Shown here: piece after piece, positions 1-9,597 of the stretch
Numbering within the stretch: the stretch's first letter is position 1
Layout of the letters: every line of letters begins with the position of its first letter
Source: Aureimonas glaciei
Lineage (GTDB): Bacteria; Pseudomonadota; Alphaproteobacteria; Rhizobiales; Rhizobiaceae
Assembly: GCF_014643375.1 (NCBI RefSeq)
Contig: NZ_BMJJ01000001.1
Location: 577,782 to 641,781 of the forward strand
DNA: 64,000 nt
Reading direction: 5' to 3'
Position numbers and translations under genes: made by a program
The notes under the pieces: generated by a model
What the model was told of the DNA's origin: nothing
Database searches by the model: none
Seen by the model: only the letters and a program-made list of their open reading frames with translations

Positions 1-1
1 C

Positions 2-934
2 GAAGTGCAGCGCTCGGTGATCAAGCAGCTGGGTTTCAACGGAACGAGCAACGCGGTCATCGACGGCATCAGCGTCGGTGCGCTCGGCGACAATCCCTTT
101 GCCCTGGGCAAGGCGGCCTCGGCCTCGGCCATCGGGCTTTCCGGCCTCATCGGCAATGGCAGCATCGACGCCCAGCTCAACGCCATGGAGCAGGCCGGCG
201 TGATGAAGACGCTCGCCGAGCCGAGCCTGACGGCGATCTCCGGCGAAAGCGCCAGCTTCAAGGTCGGTGGCGAGTTCACGGCGCCGGACGGACAGCAGTA
301 TACGCCCGGCGAGCCCGCGAGGCAGGAGTTCAAGGGCTTTGATGGAAGCGGCCAGGCCATCTACGAGACCATTCCGGCGACGCCGAGCTCGCGACAGATC
401 GAGAGCAAGACGATCGACTACGGCATCGGGCTGGACTTCACGCCGGTCGTTCTCTCGCCGGGGCGTATCAGCCTGAAGGTGCGAACGGCGGTATCCGAGC
501 CGACCTTTGAGTCGCCCTTCCACATGGCCGGCGGCAGGGATGGCGGCGTCGGCTCGGTGGGCATCCGCAAGCGCCTCGCCGACACCACGGTCGAGCTGCC
601 CTCCGGCGGCTCCATGGTCATCGCGGGCCTGGTGCGCGACGAGACCCGGCAGGTCATCTCCGGCTATCCCGGCATTTCCAAAATCCCGATTCTCGGCACG
701 CTGTTCCGCAGCCGCGATTTCCAGCGCTACGAGACCGAGCTTGTCATCATCGTCACGCCCTATCTGGTGCGTCCGGTCGCCCGCAAGGCGCTGGCCCGGC
801 CGGACGACGGGCTGAATTTTTCCGCCGACGGCGCCGCCAACTTCCTCGGCCGGGTCAACCGCGTCTACGGCGCCATGGACACCGATCTTCCGCCCGGCCG
901 GTACCACGGCGTCGTCGGATACATCTACAAATGA
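2..934 (+). CDS. cpaC: Tad/Flp pilus secretin CpaC (RcpA), 3' part only
   Basis: Outer-membrane secretin that forms the pore through which the Flp/Tad pilus leaves the cell. The frame is open to the left edge, so the N-terminal N-domains are missing and only about 310 residues of the secretin core are visible. The C-terminal region carries the family signature: a strand with VELPSGGSMVIAGLVRDE, then PGISKIPILGTLFRS, then ELVIIVTPYLVRP. An insert of about 30 residues (PDGQQYTPGEP onward) precedes the conserved core, as in other CpaC proteins. The stop codon overlaps a possible ATG of the next gene, and cpaD-cpaE-cpaF-tadB-tadC follow on the same strand. Identification is secure; the true start lies outside the window. 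Confidence 0.93.
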   Translation, partial: EVQRSVIKQLGFNGTSNAVIDGISVGALGDNPFALGKAASASAIGLSGLIGNGSIDAQLNAMEQAGVMKTLAEPSLTAISGESASFKVGGEFTAPDGQQYTPGEPARQEFKGFDGSGQAIYETIPATPSSRQIESKTIDYGIGLDFTPVVLSPGRISLKVRTAVSEPTFESPFHMAGGRDGGVGSVGIRKRLADTTVELPSGGSMVIAGLVRDETRQVISGYPGISKIPILGTLFRSRDFQRYETELVIIVTPYLVRPVARKALARPDDGLNFSADGAANFLGRVNRVYGAMDTDLPPGRYHGVVGYIYK

Positions 935-954
935 GCGCTTCGAGGAGAGATCCC

Positions 955-1680
955 GTGTCCCGCCTTTCCCCTCAGAGCCCCGCGCCGCGCCTCGACCGCG
1001 GACCCGTGAAGGGCGCCGCGCTGGCGCTCGTCGCCGCGCTGTCGCTCCTCGGCGGCTGCGCCGACCGCCACTCGATCGAGGTCGGCGCGATCCCGGACGA
1101 CTACCGGACCCGGCACCCGATCACCGTCGGCGAGGCGGAAGAGGTGCTGGAGATCCCGATCGTCTCCTCCGAAGTTCGCTTGCCGCCGGCCTCGCGCGAC
1201 CGCATCACCACCTTCGCCGACCGTTTCCAGCGCTCTGGCTCGGCGGCCATCCGCGTGCTGTTGCCGTCCGGCTCCGACAATGCTGCCGCCGCCGAACTCG
1301 CCTCGCGCGACGTCGTCGCGGCCCTGCGCAAGGCGGGCATCCGGTCAGACCGGATTCTCGTCCAGCCCTATCGGACCGCCGGCTTCGACGGACCGGCGCC
1401 CATCCGCCTGTCCTTCGCCACGCTGACCGCCAAGACCGAGGCCTGCGGACGCTGGCCGGCGGATCTCGGCGACACGCACGAGAACAAGAACTATTTCAAT
1501 TTCGGCTGCGCCAGCCAGCAGAACCTCGCCGCGCAGATCGCCGACCCGCGCGACCTGCTCGGCCCGCGCGGCATCGATCCGATCGATGCCGAACGCCGCA
1601 CCACCATGCTCGGCGACTACCGCCAGGGCAACACGACGGCCTCGCAGGCGCCCATCACCGAATCAACGTACGACTGGTAG
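955..1680 (+). CDS. cpaD: Tad pilus assembly lipoprotein CpaD
   Basis: Outer-membrane-associated lipoprotein that helps the CpaC secretin assemble. The protein has a hydrophobic N-terminal segment ending in LSLLGGC, a lipobox with Cys about 35 residues from the chosen start. The C-terminal half has CpaD features: CGRWPADLG, NYFNFGCASQQNLAAQIADPRDLLGPR, and a conserved RR near the end. A GTG at 955 is chosen because AGGAG (943-947) lies 7 nt upstream. An ATG at 931 that overlaps the cpaC stop is the alternative and would add 8 residues. The gene lies between cpaC and cpaE in a co-directional operon. Confidence 0.88.
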   Translation: MSRLSPQSPAPRLDRGPVKGAALALVAALSLLGGCADRHSIEVGAIPDDYRTRHPITVGEAEEVLEIPIVSSEVRLPPASRDRITTFADRFQRSGSAAIRVLLPSGSDNAAAAELASRDVVAALRKAGIRSDRILVQPYRTAGFDGPAPIRLSFATLTAKTEACGRWPADLGDTHENKNYFNFGCASQQNLAAQIADPRDLLGPRGIDPIDAERRTTMLGDYRQGNTTASQAPITESTYDW

Positions 1681-1694
1681 TCGGGGACACGACG

Positions 1695-2966
1695 ATGAGC
1701 AGACTGACCAGCGAAGCGGCAGACGGAGCGACGAGCTTTGCCGGCGAACAAACGTCGGCGATGGACGCGATCCGGCCCGTGCCGCGGATCTCCATCCAGG
1801 CCTTCTGCGAGACCGAAAGCGTCGCCAAGCCGATCGAACGGGCCGCCGAGGACCGCCGCATGGCCAAGGCGCATGTGCGCGTCCACATGGGCGGCGTGCG
1901 CGCCGCGACGGAACACTATGCCGGCGCCCCGACGCCCAATCTGGTCATCCTCGAATCCAAGGCCGCACCGGGCGAACTCGTCGGCGAGCTGGACGGCCTC
2001 GCCGAGGTCTGCGATCCCGGCTCGAAGGTCGTCGTCATCGGTCACTACAACGACGTCGCGCTCTACCGCGAACTGATCGGACGCGGCATCTCGGAATATC
2101 TCGTCGCCCCGATCGCCATGTCGGACCTGATGGCGGTGATCGGCCGGCTGTACGTGGCCGATGACGCGCCGCCGATCGGTCGCACCTTCGCCTTTGTCGG
2201 GGCCAAGGGTGGCGTCGGCTCCTCGACGCTGGCCCACAACGTCGCCTGGTCGATCTCGCAGCTGTTTTCCAGCGACGTGGTGCTCGCCGATCTCGACCTG
2301 CCCTTCGGCACGGCCAACATCAATTTCGACCAGGACCCCGCGCAGGGGATCGCCGAGGCGGTGTTCTCGGCGGACCGGCTGGACGATGTCTTTCTCGACC
2401 GGCTGCTGTCGAAATGCGCCGACCATCTGTCGCTTCTCGCCGCCCCGTCCATTCTCGACCGCACCTACGACTTCGATGTCGATGCCTTCACCGCCCTGAT
2501 CGAGATCGCCCAGCGTTCGACGCCGGTCGTGGCGCTGGACGTGCCGCATGGCTGGAGCGACTGGACCCGAAGTGTCCTGTCGCGGGCCGACGAGATCGTC
2601 ATCTGCGCCACGCCCGATCTGGCCAATCTGCGCAACGCCAAGAACCTCGTCGATACGCTGACCCGTTCCCGGCCGAACGACAAGCCGCCGCATCTGGTCC
2701 TGAACCAGTTGAACATTCCCAAGCGTCCCGAGATCAGTCCGGAGGAGTTTGCCGAACCCCTCGGCCTCGAGCCCATCGCCCTGATCGGCTTCGACCCCGG
2801 CGCCTTCGGAACGGCGGCCAACAACGGCCGCATGATCGCCGAGACCGACGTCAAGCACCCGGCGATCGAGGCCTTCCAGCACATCGCCCACGTCCTCACC
2901 GGCCGCGGCGAGGCGAAGAGAGCCAAACGGTCGAACGGCCTGTTTGCCCGGCTGAAGCGCAAATGA
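1695..2966 (+). CDS. cpaE: Tad pilus localisation ATPase CpaE/TadZ
   Basis: MinD/ParA-like ATPase that places the Tad pilus machine in the cell. Of 423 residues, about 30-155 form a receiver-like domain. The ATPase domain starts near residue 163 with a deviant Walker A (KGGVGSST, residues 171-178), followed by DLDLPFGTANINFD and later ALDVPHGW as Walker-B-like strands. The tail is basic and ends in RLKRK. The gene starts 14 nt after cpaD. The receiver-like domain lacks the clear phosphoacceptor geometry of a true response regulator, as is usual for TadZ proteins. Confidence 0.92.
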   Translation: MSRLTSEAADGATSFAGEQTSAMDAIRPVPRISIQAFCETESVAKPIERAAEDRRMAKAHVRVHMGGVRAATEHYAGAPTPNLVILESKAAPGELVGELDGLAEVCDPGSKVVVIGHYNDVALYRELIGRGISEYLVAPIAMSDLMAVIGRLYVADDAPPIGRTFAFVGAKGGVGSSTLAHNVAWSISQLFSSDVVLADLDLPFGTANINFDQDPAQGIAEAVFSADRLDDVFLDRLLSKCADHLSLLAAPSILDRTYDFDVDAFTALIEIAQRSTPVVALDVPHGWSDWTRSVLSRADEIVICATPDLANLRNAKNLVDTLTRSRPNDKPPHLVLNQLNIPKRPEISPEEFAEPLGLEPIALIGFDPGAFGTAANNGRMIAETDVKHPAIEAFQHIAHVLTGRGEAKRAKRSNGLFARLKRK

Positions 2967-3039
2967 CACCGGCGCGTCGCCGCTGGGCCCGGCGCCGCGG
3001 GCAGAATGCGACGTTCGAATGAACTAGAGAAAGTTGGCA

Positions 3040-4479
3040 ATGTTCGGAAAGCGCGCAAACGAACGGGAGGTTCAGACCAAGGTGGTCGAGCGCCCGAAGC
3101 CGACGATCGCTCCCCCGGTCGTCGCCCGCCCTTCGGCGGCCGAAACGCGTGCCCCGGTCGTCGAGCCTCCGCCGCCCCCGCCGCCGCGCGAGCGCGCCGC
3201 ATCCTACTACGACACCAAGACCCAGGTCTTCGCCGCCCTGATCGACACCATCGACCTGTCGCAGCTCGCCCGCCTCGATGCCGAGAGCGCGCGCGAGGAA
3301 ATTCGCGACATCGTCAACGACATCATCTCGATCAAGAACTTCGCCATGACCATCGCCGAGCAGGAGGACCTGCTCGGCGACATCTGCAACGACGTGCTCG
3401 GCTACGGCCCGCTCGAGCCCCTCTTGTCGCGCGACGACATCGCCGACATCATGGTCAACGGCCCCTTCCGGACCTTTATCGAGGTCGCCGGCAAGGTGAT
3501 CGAGACCAATGTCCGGTTTCGCGACAACCAGCAGCTGCTCAACATCTGCCAACGGATCGTCAGCCAGGTCGGGCGACGGGTCGACGAGTCGTCGCCGATC
3601 TGCGACGCGCGCCTGCCGGACGGCAGCCGCGTCAACGTCATCGCGCCGCCGCTGGCGATCGACGGTGCGGTCCTGACCATCCGAAAGTTCAAGAAGGACA
3701 AGCTGACCCTCGACCAGCTGGTGAAGTTCGGCGCGATCTCGCCGGAAGGCGCGACGATCCTGCAGATCATCGGCCGGGTCCGCTGCAACGTCATCATTTC
3801 CGGCGGTACCGGCTCGGGCAAGACGACGCTCCTCAACTGCCTGACGCGCTACATCGACGAGGACGAGCGCATCATCACCTGCGAGGACACGGCCGAACTG
3901 CAGCTGCAGCAGCCGCATGTCGTGCGCCTGGAAACCCGCCCGCCCAACATCGAGGGTGAAGGCGAGATCACCATGCGCGACCTCGTCAAGAACTGCCTGC
4001 GCATGCGGCCCGAACGCATCATCGTCGGCGAAGTGCGCGGACCCGAGGTCTTCGATCTCCTGCAGGCGATGAACACCGGCCATGACGGCTCGATGGGCAC
4101 GATCCACTCCAACAGCCCGCGCGAGTGCCTGAACCGCATGGAATCGATGATCGCCATGGGCGGCTTCACCCTGCCGGCCCGGACGGTGAAGGAGATCATC
4201 GTCGGTTCGGTCGACGTGATCGTCCAGGCGGCACGCCTGCGCGACGGCTCGCGCCGCATCACCCACATCACCGAGGTGGTCGGCATGGAGGGCGACGTCA
4301 TCACCACCCAGGACCTCTTCGTCTACGACATCCAGGGCGAGGACGCCGGCGGCAAGCTGATCGGCAAGCACCGCTCCACCGGCATCGGCCGCCCGGCCTT
4401 CTGGGACCGCGCGCGCTACTACAACGAGGAGCAGCGGCTGGCGCAGGCGCTGGATATGTCCGAAGCCAAGAATCTGTGA
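3040..4479 (+). CDS. cpaF: Tad pilus assembly ATPase CpaF/TadA
   Basis: Hexameric type II/IV secretion ATPase that powers pilus extension and probably retraction. The protein is 479 residues. A Pro-rich N-terminal spacer (about 17-50) leads into the N-domain; Walker [10 protein letters not shown] is at residues 255-263, followed by the Asp box ([18 protein letters not shown]), Walker B ([14 protein letters not shown]) and the His box ([19 protein letters not shown]). An in-frame TTG at 3034 would add two residues; ATG 3040 fits better after an AGAGAAAG ribosome-binding stretch. A 73-nt gap separates it from cpaE. All catalytic motifs are intact. Confidence 0.96.
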   Translation: MFGKRANEREVQTKVVERPKPTIAPPVVARPSAAETRAPVVEPPPPPPPRERAASYYDTKTQVFAALIDTIDLSQLARLDAESAREEIRDIVNDIISIKNFAMTIAEQEDLLGDICNDVLGYGPLEPLLSRDDIADIMVNGPFRTFIEVAGKVIETNVRFRDNQQLLNICQRIVSQVGRRVDESSPICDARLPDGSRVNVIAPPLAIDGAVLTIRKFKKDKLTLDQLVKFGAISPEGATILQIIGRVRCNVIISGGTGSGKTTLLNCLTRYIDEDERIITCEDTAELQLQQPHVVRLETRPPNIEGEGEITMRDLVKNCLRMRPERIIVGEVRGPEVFDLLQAMNTGHDGSMGTIHSNSPRECLNRMESMIAMGGFTLPARTVKEIIVGSVDVIVQAARLRDGSRRITHITEVVGMEGDVITTQDLFVYDIQGEDAGGKLIGKHRSTGIGRPAFWDRARYYNEEQRLAQALDMSEAKNL

Positions 4480-4489
4480 GGCGGCACCG

Positions 4490-5497
4490 ATGTCGATCCT
4501 GACGCTCGCTTTGTTCGTTCTGCTCACCACCGTGGCGGCGTCGGCCGTCGCCTATGCCTTTCTGCAGCCGCGCATCGCCGCGGAAAGGAATGCCGAGGCA
4601 CGGCTCAGCCAGTACAAGAAGGCGGAGACCGACAGCACGTCCAAGCGGGTCGCCCGCGACCGGGTGCAGGAGATCGCCAAGCGCCGCAAGACGATCCAGA
4701 ACTCGCTGCAGGAGATCGAGGACAAGCAGAAGGAGCGCTCCAAGCAGAATGCCAAGCCGAGCCTGCATCGCCGCCTGGAACAGGCCGGACTGTCGATCAC
4801 GGAAAAACAGTTCGTGTGGGCGAGCGTCGGCTCGGGCGTGGTGCTGGGGCTGCTCGCTCTGCTTCTGCAGCCCTCGCTGATCGTGACTTTGAGCATGGCC
4901 GTGGTCGGCGGCGTCGGCGTGCCGCGCTGGACGCTCAACCACCTGCGCAGCCGGCGTCAGAAGAACTTCATCGCCGAATTTCCCAATGCGGTCGATCTGA
5001 TCGTGCGGGGCGTGAAGTCCGGCCTGCCGCTGAACGACACCTTCCGCATGATCGCCAGCGAGGCGGCCGAACCGGTGCGAACGGAATTCCAGAAGATCGT
5101 CGAGGCCCAGCAGATGGGCATGACCGTTTCCGACTCCGTCGAGCGGCTCTACCAGAGCGTTCCCCTGGCGGAGACCAACTTCTTCGCCATCGTCATCATG
5201 ATCCAGAGCCAGGCGGGCGGCAATCTGTCCGAGGCCCTCGGCAATCTCTCCCGCGTGTTGCGCGACCGCAAGAGGATGAAGGCCAAGATCCAGGCCATGT
5301 CGATGGAAGCGAAGGCCTCGGGCGGCATCATCGGCTCGCTGCCGTTCATCGTCGGCCTTCTCGTCTACCTGACGACCCCGGACTACATCAGCATCCTCTT
5401 CACCAACACGACCGGCAACATCATCCTCGTCGCCGCCGCGATCTGGATGTCGATCGGCATCTTCGTGATGAAGCAGATGATCAACTTCGATTTCTAG
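4490..5497 (+). CDS. tadB: Tad pilus inner-membrane platform protein TadB
   Basis: Polytopic inner-membrane protein of the T2SSF/GspF superfamily that forms the pilus assembly platform with TadC. The 335 residues begin with one membrane helix (LTLALFVLLTTVAASAVAYA). A charged, Lys/Gln-rich cytoplasmic stretch (about 25-95) follows, then a helix pair (about 105-145), the T2SSF core with GVKSGLPLNDTFRMIASE and QAGGNLSEALGNLSRVLRDR, and two terminal helices. It lies 10 nt after cpaF. Confidence 0.93.
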   Translation: MSILTLALFVLLTTVAASAVAYAFLQPRIAAERNAEARLSQYKKAETDSTSKRVARDRVQEIAKRRKTIQNSLQEIEDKQKERSKQNAKPSLHRRLEQAGLSITEKQFVWASVGSGVVLGLLALLLQPSLIVTLSMAVVGGVGVPRWTLNHLRSRRQKNFIAEFPNAVDLIVRGVKSGLPLNDTFRMIASEAAEPVRTEFQKIVEAQQMGMTVSDSVERLYQSVPLAETNFFAIVIMIQSQAGGNLSEALGNLSRVLRDRKRMKAKIQAMSMEAKASGGIIGSLPFIVGLLVYLTTPDYISILFTNTTGNIILVAAAIWMSIGIFVMKQMINFDF

Positions 5498-5563
5498 CGA
5501 CCAGGGCCGAAGCGCGACCGGCCGCCGGCCGCGGAGAAGCACCGCCCCACCATCGGAACCGCC

Positions 5564-6556
5564 ATGGACACCATCCTCGCCGTCATCGGCCTGACCAGTT
5601 CGCAGGCCCTCGGCATCTTCGTCGCGGTGGCGGTCTTCACCACGCTGATGACCGTGGCGATGCCGCTCCTGTCGGGCAATAACCTGAAGACGCGCATGAG
5701 GGCGGTGGCGCTGGAGCGCGAGGAGGTGCGCGCGCGCGAGCGGGCGCGCCTGTCGATCGAGAAGGAACGCGGTCGCAAGGGCACCGTCCGGCAGGCGGAG
5801 AGTTCGGGTCTTGCCGCCGCCGTCGTCGAAAAATTTAATCTCCGCAAGGCGCTGGTCGACGACAACACGGTCAGCAAGCTGCGCATCGCCGGTTTTCGCG
5901 GCCAGCGGCCGCTGACGCTGTTCCTGTTTGCGCGTGTGACGCTGCCGCTGGTGATGCTGGCGCTGGCGGTCACCTACATCTTCGGCATCGGTCTTCTGGC
6001 CGACAGACCGGTCATGCTGCGGGTCTGCGTCTGCCTGATCGTCGCCTATATCGGCTTCTACCTGCCCAATATCTACATTTCCAACAAGGCGACGAACCGC
6101 AAGCAGTCGATCACGCGGGCCTGGCCCGACGCCCTCGACCTTCTCCTGATCTGCGTGGAATCCGGCCTGTCGATCGAAGGGGCCTTCCGCCGGGTGTCGG
6201 ACGAAATCGGCATCCAGTCGGTGCCGCTGGCCGAGGAGCTGGTGCTCGTCTGCGCCGAGCTCTCCTATCTCACCGACCGCAAGACGGCCTATCAGAACCT
6301 GGCGCTGCGCACCGGGATCGAGGACGTCCGGGCCGTGTCGACGGCGCTGATCCAGGCCGAGAAATACGGCACGCCGGTCGGCCAGGCGCTGCGCACCCTG
6401 TCGCAGGAGAGCCGCGACATGCGCATGAACGCGGCGGAGAAGAAGGCGGCGGCGCTGCCGCCGAAGCTGACCGTGCCGATGATCGTGTTCTTCCTGCCGG
6501 TGCTGTTTGCGGTGATCATCGGCCCGGCCATAATCCAGGTGATGGCGGCGACGTGA
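5564..6556 (+). CDS. tadC: Tad pilus inner-membrane platform protein TadC
   Basis: Second T2SSF-type platform protein, the partner of TadB. The 330-residue protein has an N-terminal helix, a highly charged Arg/Glu segment (about 45-75), a central helix pair (about 118-170), and the T2SSF core with LLLICVESGLSIEGAFRR and AEKYGTPVGQALRTLSQE. It ends in a hydrophobic helix. A 66-nt gap separates it from tadB. Its stop codon overlaps a GTG of the next frame, so translation may be coupled to the acetyltransferase downstream. Confidence 0.92.
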   Translation: MDTILAVIGLTSSQALGIFVAVAVFTTLMTVAMPLLSGNNLKTRMRAVALEREEVRARERARLSIEKERGRKGTVRQAESSGLAAAVVEKFNLRKALVDDNTVSKLRIAGFRGQRPLTLFLFARVTLPLVMLALAVTYIFGIGLLADRPVMLRVCVCLIVAYIGFYLPNIYISNKATNRKQSITRAWPDALDLLLICVESGLSIEGAFRRVSDEIGIQSVPLAEELVLVCAELSYLTDRKTAYQNLALRTGIEDVRAVSTALIQAEKYGTPVGQALRTLSQESRDMRMNAAEKKAAALPPKLTVPMIVFFLPVLFAVIIGPAIIQVMAAT

Positions 6557-6582
6557 CGTCGCCGGCGGACCGGGAGGGCCTG

Positions 6583-7071
6583 ATGGGCGCGAAGGCCGCG
6601 CCGAAGATCATCGTCGTCCCCGAGGATCCCGCCTCGCCGCCATCCGTGGCGCTGCTCGCGGCCTTGTCGAGAGCCCTGGCGGCGCTGACCGGCGCCTCCG
6701 GCGAGGCCTCCTTCGACGTCGGGGATGTGCGAGGCGAGGGTGGCCTGTTCGTCGTCGCCCGAGATGCGGCCGGCACGCCGCTCGGCTGCGGTGCCTATCG
6801 CCGGCTGGAACCGGGTGTCGCCGAGCTGAAGCGGATGTACGCCGTTCCCGGCAACAGGGGTGTCGGCCAGGCGCTCCTCGACTTCCTCGAGACACGGGCA
6901 CGGGAGGACGGTTATGCGGCGCTGTGGCTCGAGACCCGGCGCGTGAACGCGCATGCCGTCGGCTTCTACCGCCGGCATGGCTACCGGCCGATCGACAACT
7001 ACGGCCGCTATGTCGGACGCGCCGAGACCATGTGCTTCGCCAAGTCGCTGGTGAGAGCCGAACGACCCTGA
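6583..7071 (+). CDS. GNAT-family N-acetyltransferase
   Basis: Probable acyl-CoA-dependent N-acetyltransferase of unknown substrate. The C-terminal two thirds show the GNAT fold signature: LGCGAYRRLEPGVAELKRMYAVPGNRGVGQALLD (acetyl-CoA loop NRGVGQAL), then ALWLETRRVNAHAVGFYRRHGYRPI. ATG 6583 is preferred because GGGAGG (6572-6577) stands in front of it; a GTG at 6553 overlapping the tadC stop would add 10 residues. It is the last plus-strand gene of the Tad cluster and converges with tadD. A role in modifying pilus proteins is conceivable but nothing in the sequence proves it. Confidence 0.82.
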   Translation: MGAKAAPKIIVVPEDPASPPSVALLAALSRALAALTGASGEASFDVGDVRGEGGLFVVARDAAGTPLGCGAYRRLEPGVAELKRMYAVPGNRGVGQALLDFLETRAREDGYAALWLETRRVNAHAVGFYRRHGYRPIDNYGRYVGRAETMCFAKSLVRAERP

Positions 7072-7105
7072 CCGGCGCGCCGAAGAGGGCGCTGGGGCAG
7101 GCGGG

Positions 7106-7924
7106 TCAGCCCTTCTTGGCGTCCTTGTCCTTCAGCATCGACCAGGTGTTCTGCTGCGCCAGCATGCCGCGGAGATAGGCAACATTGGCCTTGGCATCCT
7201 CCGGCGACAGTTCGGCGCCGGCGATCTGCTCGGCTTCCTGGAAGCGGCCCTGCAGGCCGACGACGAGGGCGAGATTCTGCCGGATGCGGCTGTCGGCGCC
7301 GGGCCGGCCCGCCGCTTGGCGCAGATGGGTTTCGGCGGCCGGCAGGTCGCTGGTGAGGACGTAGGACATGCCGAGATTGGAAAGCACCGACGGCTCGCCG
7401 GGCTGGATGTCCAGCGCCTTGCGATAGAGGGTGCGCGCGGCGTCGGACTGGCCGAGCTGGTCGAGGATGGCGCCTTCCGCCGAATAGAGGCGCCAGTCCG
7501 GGGAATCAGGCGTCTGGGCGCGGCGGACCGTTTCCAGCGCCTTGGGCAGGTCCCCGGCGGCGGCCAGGGCCTTGCCGTAGGCGGCGAGCACGTCGCGGTC
7601 CTGCGGATGGGCGATCGCCATCTGCTGCATGACGGCGAGCGACTGGTCGTTGCGGCCGGCCATCTGCAGCGCCGAGGCATAGCCGAGGCCGACCGGCTTG
7701 GCCTTCGGGTTCTTGTCGTAGGCCATGCCATAGGTGGCGACGGCGCCGTTGAGCTCTTCCGCCGACATCTGGTCGAGCGGCTTCGACATGCGCGGCGCGC
7801 CGATCGAGCCGGTCGTCATCTTCGAGGTCGAGGCGCAGCCGCCGAGGCCGACCAGAAGCGAGAGCGTGACGACAGCCAAGGCCTTGCGATAGATCGGCTG
7901 GTGACCATTATCGGCTTGAAGCAT
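7106..7924 (-). CDS. tadD: Tad pilus TPR lipoprotein TadD
   Basis: Lipoprotein with tetratricopeptide repeats that serves as a pilotin-like factor for Tad secretin assembly. The N-terminus has a short basic stretch, a hydrophobic helix (ALAVVTLSLLVGLGG) and a lipobox Cys at residue 30. Several TPR units follow across about residues 60-260, such as YGKALAAAGDLPKALETVRRA and LYRKALDIQPGEPSVLSNLGMSY. It is encoded opposite to the rest of the cluster, with its 3' end facing the acetyltransferase gene 34 nt away. Confidence 0.88.
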   Translation of the reverse strand: MLQADNGHQPIYRKALAVVTLSLLVGLGGCASTSKMTTGSIGAPRMSKPLDQMSAEELNGAVATYGMAYDKNPKAKPVGLGYASALQMAGRNDQSLAVMQQMAIAHPQDRDVLAAYGKALAAAGDLPKALETVRRAQTPDSPDWRLYSAEGAILDQLGQSDAARTLYRKALDIQPGEPSVLSNLGMSYVLTSDLPAAETHLRQAAGRPGADSRIRQNLALVVGLQGRFQEAEQIAGAELSPEDAKANVAYLRGMLAQQNTWSMLKDKDAKKG

Positions 7925-8044
7925 GCTGTCCCCTGTCTCATCTTGCCGCCGCCATCGCTGCCGCGGCCGGATCGTCAGGCCAGCCTATTTTGTTAACCCT
8001 TCCCCGAGCTTGCCGGGAAAGGCCCGCATGAGGAATTCCCCGAC

Positions 8045-9433
8045 ATGAGCACGCTTCTCTCCGCCGCGGCCGCCGGCTCTCGGCCCGTCTGGACGGCCAG
8101 CCCGGACACGATCGGCGATCTGCCGCCTGAGGCTGCCGCCTGGGCCGGGACCCTGCGGTTCAAGGCTGGCGCCGGCGAGGTGCTGCTCGTGCCGGGCAGC
8201 GACGGCGCGGTTCTCGGCGCGATTCTCGGCCTCGGCCCGTCGGCGTCGACGGACCGGCGCCGCCAGGCCCTGCTGGCCGGCGCGCTGGCGACGAGCCTTG
8301 CCGACGGCGACTGGCACCTCGCCGAGGGCCACGGCCTCGATGCCGACATGGCCGGGCTCGCCTTTCTCCTCGGCGGCTATCGCTTCGACCGCTACCGCTC
8401 CAAGCCGTCCGCGACCGCCGCGGTCCAGCTCTTCCCCGGCGAGGGCGCCGACACCGCGGCGGCGGCGGCGATCGGCGCAGGCGCCTTTCTCGCCCGCGAC
8501 CTCGTCAACACCCCGGCCAACGACATGGGGCCCGACGCCATCGAACGGGCGGCCCGCAGCCTCGCCGAACGCTTCGGCGCCGACATCGAGGTCGTCGTCG
8601 GCGACGACCTCCTGTCGCGGAATTTTCCGATGATCCACGCCGTCGGCCGCGCCAGCGCCATCGCGCCGCGGCTGATCGACCTCAGCTTCGGCCGCCGCGA
8701 CGCGCCGAAGGTGACGCTCGTCGGCAAGGGCGTCAGCTTCGATACCGGCGGCCTCGACATCAAGCCGGCCTCGGGCATGCTTCTGATGAAGAAGGACATG
8801 GGCGGCGCCGCCAACGTGCTGGGCCTTGCCCAGATCCTGATGACGCTGAAGCTCGACATCCGCCTGCGCGTGCTCGTCCCGGCCGTCGAGAATGCCATTT
8901 CCGGCTCCGCCTTCCGGCCGAGCGACATCCTGAAAAGCCGCAAGGGTAAGACGGTGGAGATCGGCAACACCGACGCCGAAGGGCGGCTGGTGCTGGCCGA
9001 TGCACTGGCGCTGGCCGACGAGGAGGCGCCGGAGATCCTGATTGACATGGCGACGCTGACCGGTGCCGCACGCGTCGCCCTCGGCCCGGAGCTGCCGCCC
9101 TTCTTCACCGACGACGAGGCGCTGGCGGCCGAGCTCTCGGCGGCCTCGCTCGCCGTGTCCGACCCGATCTGGCGCCTGCCGCTGTGGCAGCCCTATGCCA
9201 AGACGCTGGCCTCCAAGGTCGCCGACACCAACAACGTCACCCCGGACGGCTTTGCCGGCGCGATCACCGCCGCGCTGTTCCTGCAGGGCTTCGTCGAGAA
9301 GGCGGGGGCCTGGGCGCATTTCGACATTTATGGCTGGCGTCCGCAGGCCGGCCCAACGGGACCCGTCGGCGGCGAGGCGCAGGCCATCCGGGCGATCCAC
9401 CACGTGCTGAAGGGCCGCTATCCCCAGCTGTGA
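8045..9433 (+). CDS. Leucyl aminopeptidase family (M17) metallopeptidase
   Basis: Cytosolic di-metal aminopeptidase that removes N-terminal residues from peptides. The 462-residue protein has a poorly conserved N-terminal domain (1-150) and a complete M17 catalytic domain. GKGVSFDTGGLDIKPASGM supplies metal and catalytic residues (Lys228, Asp233, Lys240), followed by MKKDMGGAANV with Asp251. NTDAEGRLVLADAL (309-320) supplies the Asp/Glu ligands and Arg. Rhizobial genomes often carry two M17 paralogues; the shorter N-terminal part fits the paralogue rather than canonical PepA. It is divergent from tadD. Confidence 0.9.
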   Translation: MSTLLSAAAAGSRPVWTASPDTIGDLPPEAAAWAGTLRFKAGAGEVLLVPGSDGAVLGAILGLGPSASTDRRRQALLAGALATSLADGDWHLAEGHGLDADMAGLAFLLGGYRFDRYRSKPSATAAVQLFPGEGADTAAAAAIGAGAFLARDLVNTPANDMGPDAIERAARSLAERFGADIEVVVGDDLLSRNFPMIHAVGRASAIAPRLIDLSFGRRDAPKVTLVGKGVSFDTGGLDIKPASGMLLMKKDMGGAANVLGLAQILMTLKLDIRLRVLVPAVENAISGSAFRPSDILKSRKGKTVEIGNTDAEGRLVLADALALADEEAPEILIDMATLTGAARVALGPELPPFFTDDEALAAELSAASLAVSDPIWRLPLWQPYAKTLASKVADTNNVTPDGFAGAITAALFLQGFVEKAGAWAHFDIYGWRPQAGPTGPVGGEAQAIRAIHHVLKGRYPQL

Positions 9434-9435
9434 CA

Positions 9436-9454
9436 GACGAGCCGACGCCTCGTC
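9436..9454 (+). terminator. Weak hairpin after the aminopeptidase gene
   Basis: GACGAG (9436-9441) and CTCGTC (9449-9454) can pair around a 7-nt loop just after the stop codon at 9433. There is no following T-run, so intrinsic termination is doubtful. Confidence 0.35.
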
Positions 9455-9597
9455 TCTGGCGCGCTACAGAAAATCGAGAGTACCGAGTAATCCCAATCAA
9501 TCCTCGGTGTTCTAGCAGGAATATTTTGTGACGATCAAAGCCGGAAGGGATCGGCAAAGCGCAAACCAGGGGAAGAATTGCGCAGACATTTGAAAAC

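Noticed and set aside
2896-4530. Long minus-strand frame opposite cpaF
   Set aside because: Same reason: the plus strand encodes an intact CpaF with all motifs, and the minus-strand product has low-complexity acidic/basic composition.
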